Shown here: in pieces, positions 57,656 to 64,000 of the stretch
How positions within the stretch are numbered: the stretch's first letter is position 1
Layout of the letters: each line of letters starts with the position of its first letter
Source: Madurella fahalii
Taxonomy: Eukaryota; Ascomycota; Sordariomycetes; Sordariales
Reading direction: 5' to 3'
Length of the DNA: 64,000 nucleotides
Assembly: GCA_029876055.1 (NCBI GenBank)
Contig: CM056875.1
Span: 6,907,001 to 6,971,000 of the forward strand
Translations under genes and position numbers: made by a program
The notes under the pieces: model-generated
The model's input: the letters and a program-made list of their open reading frames with translations, nothing else
The model's database searches: none
What the model was told of the DNA's origin: nothing

Positions 57656-58895
57656 TCACCTCCGAGCCGCCCCGCGAAACGCCAAAAACGCACCATTCGC
57701 TGACATGGTTCCCGCTTCACCCGTAACGTTAGGATCAGGGCCGATGAAGTTAGTAGGCCACCCGATCTCAAACTCGTTGACACTTTCGAGGTAATCCATC
57801 TGCTCCTCCGTGAGCCGGATGCTCAGCGCCGCAATGTTGTCCCCCAGCTGCTCGATTTTCCTCCCGCCGATGACCGGGAACACGTCGTACACCCCACAGA
57901 GAGCCGCTTTGTGCAAAATGTAGGCCAGCGCGATGCGCACGACGGAATTGATGCCGTGTTCTGCGGCGACTTTCCCCAACGCCTCGCTCGTTTTGTCCTG
58001 CAGCTGGCCGCCGTGCCGGCGCAACGGCTCGCCTGCCTTCTCGCGCTCCTCAACCGCCTCTTTGGACTGGAATTTCCCCTCGCCCAGGACGCCCCAAGGC
58101 GCGATCGCCATGCCGAACTGGCGACACATCGGCACTACTTCTCGCTCGAGGTCACGCGCCAGCAAGCTCCACCTCCCAGAGTAGACGCTGAACTGCGTCT
58201 TGCCATGTGCCTTGGCGTACGTGTTGGCCGCACTGACGATCCAGGCCGGCGTGTTGCAGATGCCCAGATACAGGACCTTGCCCTGTTGCACAAGGATGTG
58301 TAGCGAGTCCACGACCTCTTCGATGGACGTGGTGTAATCCCACCAGTGCACGTACAAGATGTCGATCCAGTCGGTCTGCAGCCGGCTCAGCGACTCGTGA
58401 ACGCTCATGTGCATGCTGCGCCGAGAGTTCCCTCCGTGGTTTGCTTTCTGGCCTTTGAGGACGCCAGGGTTCCGAAAGTCATACAGGCCGAAATTGGATG
58501 TGTACTTGGTTGCAATGACGAGCTGATCCCGAACCTTGCGCTCCGCCATCCATTCCCCTATCCAGACCTCGGATTCCCCATTCTGGTAGGCGTTGGAAGT
58601 GTCGATAAAATTCCCGCCAGCCTACAGCGCTTGTCCATCAGCAGGCTCAAGGAAGACAAGGGAAATGGCTGGCGCGAACCTCGAAATACGCGTCCAGAAG
58701 CTCAAATGCCCGTTTCTTGTCCATGAACCCCCATGTTTCGTTCCACGCCTGCCCAATGTTTCCCCCACCAAAGACAAGGGGCGAAACACGGATGCCGGCC
58801 GTCTTGGAAAGGATACGGAGCCTGCCCAGTTCCGTGGGCGGGCCGGGGGGCCCTGGAGCGTAGGGGGGAACTGGAGGCCGGGCGAGGCCGGCCAT
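57656..58895 (-). CDS. Aldo/keto reductase (aryl-alcohol dehydrogenase type)
   Basis: Exons 58680..58895 and 57656..58621 (393 aa); intron GTTCGC..CTGTAG, phase 0, joining LDAYFE to AGGNFIDTSNAYQ. The AKR tetrad is present: Asp79, Tyr84 (DTSNAYQNG), Lys111 (VIATKYTS) and His164 (YVHWWDY). NADPH-binding features follow (SVYSGRWSLLARD, APWGVLGEGKF). This is the AKR9/norsolorinic-acid-reductase-like group, often part of secondary metabolism but also general aldehyde reduction. No polyketide synthase or similar backbone is in the window, so a pathway role is not supported. Confidence 0.87.
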
Positions 58896-59675
58896 CTCGG
58901 ATCTTCAGGCGGTGCTTGTAGCAGAGCCAGAGCGGTAGGTGGACATTAAGGTCCGGAGTTGAAGCTGTCCCCACAGCGTGTCGTCCCTTTCCTTTAAACT
59001 CACCTTCGGACGGACACCCCGCGCGGGGGGCGGCTCAGCGCGGGGGACGCTATCTAAGCTGCAGAGAGTTCGACTGCCGCGCGGCTCAAATATAGTTACA
59101 GCGGAGGAGTAATCCAACCAAATATGGCTGGCATGTTGCATCCCGAATCCCAATTGCCGTTGACTGGAGCTGGTATGACCGCTTCGACGGGAAATATTCA
59201 CCCGAGAAGATGCCCCGGCTGGATTTCTCCCGGTCTGAGCATCCGCACCGAAGACACCGTCTGGCGCAATCTCCTCATTGACTCGTTTCTTGACCGAATT
59301 TCCAGCGGTAAGGGTGCCATCTGGATAACAAGGCTTTCAGCCAATCACCATGCTCCCCAAGTGCCGTTGAACAAACAAACGGTGTTAATTGTGTGAAACT
59401 TTTGTTGCGGAGCGGGCCGTAGCCTGCCTGTACTGTACCCGCCAGGAACAGGGTATTTTGTACTGTGCAATACAAGTCGTGATGTCATCCCCAAGGACTG
59501 AACTCTTTGATGCCATGCGCGCTCCTCCAAAACGTCACAATGATGACGCTCGGTTTCCGGTGCAAAGACAATTTATAAAGCATGAACAGTAATTAGACGC
59601 TGCATCCTTGCATCTTCCACAAGACCCTTTTTCATCCGATCTCGATCCCTGCAGTATAAGCCCCGAACTCCAAAG
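58896..59675. other. Divergent intergenic region
   Basis: Separates the AKR (minus) and SDR (plus) genes and could be a shared promoter. No gene seen. Confidence 0.45.
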
Positions 59676-60752
59676 ATGCAATCCATCCTCCAAAAGACGA
59701 CAGGCCTCGGCCCAAAGCCCGTGCAGCCCGACGACCTCAACGGCCGCGTGGCCGTCGTGGTGGGCGGCGCCTTCGGCATCGGCTTCGAAGTCTCGCGCGC
59801 GCTCGCCAACGCCGGCTGCCGCGTCATCATGGTCAACCGCAAGCAGGACCAGGGCGAGGACGCCATGGCGACCATCACGGCCGAGTCCCCCGGCGCGTCG
59901 GTCGACTGGAAGGAGTGCGACATGGGCAACCTCAAGCAGGTGCGCGAGGTGTTCTCGGCGCTCCGCCGGGAGGGGGCGCTCGACCGGCTCGACTTCCTGG
60001 TGCTCTCGGCGGGCATCAACACCAACGAGTACGGGACCGACGCCGACGGCATCGAGCGGCACTTTGGCGTCAACTACCTGGGCCAGTTCTACGTGGTCAA
60101 CCAGCTGTGGCCGGTGCTGCGGAAGACGTCCAAGATGCCCGGAGTGCCGCCGCCGAGGGTGGTGTTTGAGGCGTCCGAGATGCACAGGACGGCGCCGAGC
60201 AATGTTCATTTTGCGAGCTTGGACGAGATCAACGATCCCAGCCTGGGCCCGACGGAGCTGTATGGGAGGACGAAGCTGGCGTTGATCTTGTTGGCAAAGT
60301 ACGGGTTGGCTAGCAAGGTGATCAAGGAGAACGCGGATAATATCTATGCGCTGTCGGTGCATCCCGGGGCGGTAAGGCCCTCTCCCCGGGCTACTAACGT
60401 CTCCAACGGACGAGGCTGACCGAAGTTGTTCTTGCAGGTCAACACGGCTATGCAGCAGCAGTGGAAAGACGCTTATCCCGGCCTCACGGGCAAAGTCCTC
60501 ACCTGGGCCATGCTTGCTTTCGGCCGAGATGTCAAGCAGGGCTCATACAGCGCTCTATGGGCGCTCACCGACCCCAAGATAGAGAAGGAGAACATGAATG
60601 GCTTTTACTTCAACGATCCCGACAAAGTCGGAAAGGAGTCAGCCCAGGCGTCGGACGAGAAGCTCGGAAGTGCGCTTTGGGACCTCTCTCATCGGATAAT
60701 CAAGGAGAAGCTGGGCGAGGATGCGTTGGTGGATTGGAAGGCTTGCGATTAA
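59676..60752 (+). CDS. Short-chain dehydrogenase/reductase
   Basis: Exons 59676..60371 and 60438..60752 (336 aa); intron GTAAGG..CTTGCAG, phase 0, inside the conserved HPGA | VNTAMQQQW. The cofactor loop is VVVGGAFGIGFEVS, where the usual Thr-Gly is Val-Gly. Other sites are LSAGIN (NNAG motif), Asn133, Ser167 and YGRTK (Tyr196, Lys200). It is long for a classical SDR because of a C-terminal extension. It should be an NAD(P)H-dependent oxidoreductase; it is divergently transcribed from the AKR, 780 bp away. Confidence 0.87.
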
Positions 60753-61122
60753 AACCTCTTGAGGCTCAAGGGGAAAATTATTTCCTGATAGTCCATATAA
60801 GACTAAGATGCGGAGAATACCCATTTGACATTAGCAAATTATGGCCTTGACTACCTATGTTGTCCCCACCAGGCTCGAGTACTCTCGCAGTTCTTGCAGG
60901 ATCGAAAACTCGCACCTGGTAAATACGAGGAACTTTGAAACCGTAGGTGAACTAGATTTGGCAGCCTCATGCTATCTAATGCACAACGCTCTTATGTATG
61001 CCCTTGAAACTCCATTTTCTATGGTTACATGACCCGTCATGAATCATACCCCCCGTAGTGGAAACACTTTTGTACAGTATTGAATACAAACACCTCGACA
61101 TGATTCAGTATCTCAACGCCAA
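60753..61122. other. Convergent intergenic region
   Basis: No gene seen between the SDR and SMP-domain gene 3' ends. Confidence 0.4.
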
Positions 61123-61706
61123 TCAGCCCTTGTGTGTCTGCGCATTGTGGTCGGCAATCAACTGCACGGTAGCAGAGAAAGAGTCCTTTCCCGGAGCATG
61201 GCCAAGCGCACGAGTCTATTTTTGGAGTTAATTAATCAGCAGAGAAGATGATAAAAGGGACCAGATGACGTACCTCGAAATGCCGCACCCTGGCCGCATC
61301 GTCCTTAGTGACCTGGTCGGCGGACTTGCGGGCAACCTCGCCGGCTATCGCGAGGAAGTTCTCCTCGCGGTCGTGCAGGCTTTGGGCAGTGGCAGCCGGC
61401 CCGCCCTTGATGGGCCCGCGGTGCGTCATGTCGGACTCAGCAGCGGCGATGGCGGAGGCGGTGGACTGCGTGATTGGGAGTCCCTGTTCGGCCTAGGCAG
61501 CGAGCTGCTCCTTTGGGGGGAGTTCAGAATCCATTGCAGATTCCTGTTGCGGAAGTTTGGTCTGGTTCTTCTTTCTCCGCTGCTGCTGTTCCTGCGATGC
61601 AGGGTCCCCGGAGGCAGTGGCTGTGGTTGTTCTAACGCGGGTTTGGGTGGGTTTTCCAGGGTCCAAAGATGGAAGAGGTCGACGTGCTGCATTTTCGGCT
61701 AAAAAC
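61123..61706 (-). pseudogene. SMP (seed maturation/LEA-like) domain gene with in-frame stop
   Basis: Last exon 61123..61215 (TRALGHAPGKDSFSATVQ..) is joined by a 58-bp intron (61216-61273, GTACGT..AATAG) to 61274..about 61706. The SMP domain is clear: GLPITQSTASAIAAAESD, then GPIKGGPAATAQSLHD and GEVARKSADQVTKDDAARV. Upstream, the same frame reads MDSELPPKEQLAA followed by TAG and AEQGLP; relatives would be expected to have Gln there, so CAG became TAG. Beyond it lies a Gln/Lys/Arg-rich stretch back to an acceptor-like TTTTTAG, with no clear first exon. SMP proteins in fungi are small, stress-related and poorly known. It may be a recent pseudogene or a read-through case. Confidence 0.62.
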
Positions 61707-61761
61707 TAATTGCGTTTAATGCTTAAAAGAGTTCGCCTTTATTCATTGCGTTGCTGCTTCA

Positions 61762-63230
61762 ACTGATCAATATAAGTCAAAGCGTTGATGTAGTACTGAG
61801 CCCCCTATGATCTCATCGGACGTCACAGCCTGCTCGAAGCTGACGTTTTCTGTGGGCCGACCACCGACCCCGGGAATTGTCGAGAAACGACACCAGACCC
61901 CGAGAAAAGTCCAGACGTTACACAGGAATGGCCGTAGCAGCTGCGCAACTTGTTTCTTGTCGTAGACTGGCTGCCAGCCTTTTACGATCGGGCTTGGCAT
62001 TTTCTGGATCGACACGGAACCGGGCGGTTCACTGACCTGTCTTACTGCCTCAAGTCCCTAAACCCGCGGGACTGAGCATATCTGTGGTTGTTACAAGCCT
62101 TATGTTCATTGTAGACTAATAACGATGAACTGGTCTTGTTGTCTGCAGGATGACTACTTGGAATCGTCGCTACTCTCCGACTATATTGGGTTGCAGTGCT
62201 CATGAAAACTTAGTGGTAGGAGTGCTATGGAGATAGCGAGAACTATCAGTAGCTACTTGCTCATGTGCGACGGTTTAGAAAAGGGAATGGGGGAGAGGAG
62301 CGAAGTAAAAGAAAATAGTGCAACGGAAAACCAAGAAAGGAAAGAGGTTTGGGGTTTAGAAACGTTTATTCCGAATTCGTCTATGTTACTCTATCAGTCA
62401 CGATGGAATCCAGCTCGGTCGGAGGCTACAGTAGGTATGTGACAGTTGGAAAACGAGCACATGGCCCGAAGCCAATGAACCGACGAGATGACCATACTTC
62501 TTACGGCAATACTGCCAAATTTAGTCAGCCTTCGAGAAATTCGCATTCACCCCCTTGGTGATCCTTCGCTGCGGCCGTCTTCCGGCCCCATGGGTCAGCC
62601 CCGGGATTCCCATTCCGATGCCGCGGTGTCCGGTGGTCGGACATACCCGACGCGTCGGGTGGTAACCATTGGTTTGGAAAAAAAAAAAAAAAAAAAACCC
62701 GGGTTGGTTTACGGTACGTCGTGGCCTTGGCTTTCAGTTATTTCATTGGCCCTTACAAAGGCCCTCGATGACATGCTTGCTGCCGTTGGGTTACTTCGGC
62801 GTCGGCATCCACGATCATCCTTTTGCATGTGTCTGCCATGCAGCTGTCTGTGTTTTTGGGTGGGCCGCGAAGCCGGACCCAGCAGCCTCCAAGTGGTATT
62901 GCAGAGGAATTCCAGCCATAGGCTACTAGCCAACACAGAGACGCGGTCCGTGTACTGTATGCAGGATGTTCAAGTTGCATGTCCCAGTTATTGCTTGGCA
63001 AGGACCCCTGATCACTATCATTCGGGTCGCTTGCGTACTGGTTGAAGTCGTATTCAACGACAAGCTCTGCCAGCATTCACCAATGAATTAATTAGCTCAT
63101 CGGTGCGTGAGCGGAAAAGGAACCGCCTCCCACCGCTGACCACCAATCTCCGTTTGCGCGGTATCTCATAGGAGGAGCGAATTAGATAACATCGGCCTGC
63201 CAACACCTGAGCGCCGTCCACGGAACTAAA
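61762..63230. other. 1.5-kb gene-free region
   Basis: Contains an A-run at 62679-62697 and short random frames only. Confidence 0.45.
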
Positions 63231-63758
63231 TCAATCCACCGACTCTCCCATTTCCTGCAATTTCTTGCGATCGGCCTCTTTTGCCTTTTCCGAGACGTGC
63301 GGGTTCTTCAGCGCAGCTTTCAGCCCGCGGATTCTGCCCCCCCCCCCCCCCCCCATGGAGTCAGAACGTACCCCAAAGGATACGGAATGAGAACGGGTAC
63401 TTGTACTTACACGTTTGGCCCTGTCTTTACCTTCGCTCATCTCGTGCAAAGTCGAGCCGGCTTCCCCACTAGAAGCCCTTCTTGCCTTCCTATCAGAAGT
63501 TTGGGACTGGGCGCTATGCAAACCAGTTGAAGAACCCTGGTGGGTCTCAGCCGTAGTTGCGGATGAATGGGGGCCGGTTGAGGAGCTCTTCTTGCCACTT
63601 GAAGCACGCCGTCGGGCTGGTCCTGATTGGGCATCCTGGATGTGCTCGCCAAACTCACTTTCCAAGATCTCACGGTCGCGTTGCTTGGCTTCCTCCGATA
63701 CACGAGGGTTGTTGAGAGCGGCTCTGAGGCCACGCTCGCGGTTTCCTTGGTCCACCAT
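63231..63758 (-). CDS. Two-repeat CON-6-like conidiation protein
   Basis: Continuous 175-aa frame. Two CON-6 repeats: residues 6-33 (RERGLRAALNNPRVSEEAKQR) and about 144-171 (IRGLKAALKNPHVSEKAKEAD). A Ser/Arg-rich linker separates them. A run of 18 C on the plus strand (63337-63354) encodes six Gly near residue 138. A GTAAGT..CAG pair surrounds this tract and looks like an intron, but removing it breaks the frame of repeat 2, so either the frame is read through or the homopolymer length is wrong. CON-6 proteins are small, hydrophilic, induced during conidiation and probably disordered. ATG at 63758. Confidence 0.72.
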   Translation of the reverse strand: MVDQGNRERGLRAALNNPRVSEEAKQRDREILESEFGEHIQDAQSGPARRRASSGKKSSSTGPHSSATTAETHQGSSTGLHSAQSQTSDRKARRASSGEAGSTLHEMSEGKDRAKRVSTSTRSHSVSFGVRSDSMGGGGGGRIRGLKAALKNPHVSEKAKEADRKKLQEMGESVD

Positions 63759-64000
63759 GGTGCAACACCGGAGTCTTTTACGCTATGTTGTACGCTGAAG
63801 AAACACTACGGGTGTGATCGCTATGGTTGTAGTTTTAAATAGTGAAAGCCATAGATATGGGAACACAATGACCAGGTGTGATACTGAGTTGACGCGGCCA
63901 ACCATCTCCTGTGATGGGGACTCTCAGAAAAGTTACGGGACCATGACGTATTGGCTGTGCAATCTCATAGTCTGTGCTCTCATATCGTACATGGTACGCA
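63759..64000. promoter_or_regulatory. Upstream region of the CON-6-like gene
   Basis: The 240 bp to the window end should include the proximal promoter. No clear TATA box or regulator site that I can name. Confidence 0.3.

Noticed and set aside
59535..60362. 275-codon minus-strand ORF
   Set aside because: Antisense shadow of the SDR gene, His/Arg/Ala-rich.

Overview
The window looks like nuclear DNA of a filamentous ascomycete, probably a sordariomycete. Genes carry many short GT-AG introns (mostly 50-90 bp) with CTNAC-type branch points and have no operons. There are fungal-specific families (CON-6, fungal rhodopsin-like integral membrane protein, PigL_N/HeLo-like N-terminal domains, a CorA-like membrane protein), a secreted GH5 cellulase and a berberine-bridge-like oxidase. 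Transposon relics and several degraded genes show mainly C-to-T and G-to-A changes, as expected of repeat-induced point mutation (RIP). The species cannot be fixed from sequence alone.

Left part (1-12 kb): the 3' end of a DUF3237 gene, a small gene of unknown function, then three same-strand genes typical of fungal accessory or heterokaryon-incompatibility repertoires: a protein kinase with a long fungal-type N-terminus, a CorA-like membrane protein and an ankyrin protein with a HeLo-like N-terminus. A roughly 410-bp dispersed repeat at 9.1 kb has an inverted partner at 51.5 kb. Middle-left (12-25.7 kb): a flavin amine oxidase, a transposon zone (an LTR with matching ends and a broken Tc1/mariner transposase), a DUF4267-like protein, a DHA2-type MFS transporter, an APH-fold kinase, a GFA/CENP-V protein, a fatty acid desaturase and an intron-containing tRNA-Ile(AAT).

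Middle (26-43 kb): a seven-exon GH5 endoglucanase with CBM_X2 and CBM46-like domains, a 153-aa unknown protein and a secreted FAD oxidase with both covalent FAD anchors. Then comes a stretch of decayed genes (35.2-39.5 kb): a metallophosphoesterase with three stops, a nucleotidyltransferase-fold-like gene with a one-base frameshift, and a HeLo-like plus retropepsin-like gene with another one-base frameshift. Right part (41.5-64 kb): a GNAT acetyltransferase, a mitochondrial DEAD-box helicase, an OPT oligopeptide transporter, a 3.5-kb gene-free stretch, a Ulp1/C48-type cysteine protease with a long basic tail, a fungal rhodopsin-like membrane protein with a GC-AG intron, an aldo/keto reductase, an SDR, an SMP-domain gene with an in-frame stop and a two-repeat CON-6 gene.

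Most neighbours do not form a pathway. The two clusters with a possible common theme are the 4-11.7 kb kinase/CorA-like/HeLo-ankyrin trio and the decayed 35-39.5 kb block. Exon models were built by eye from splice signals and reading-frame continuity; no homology search was possible.
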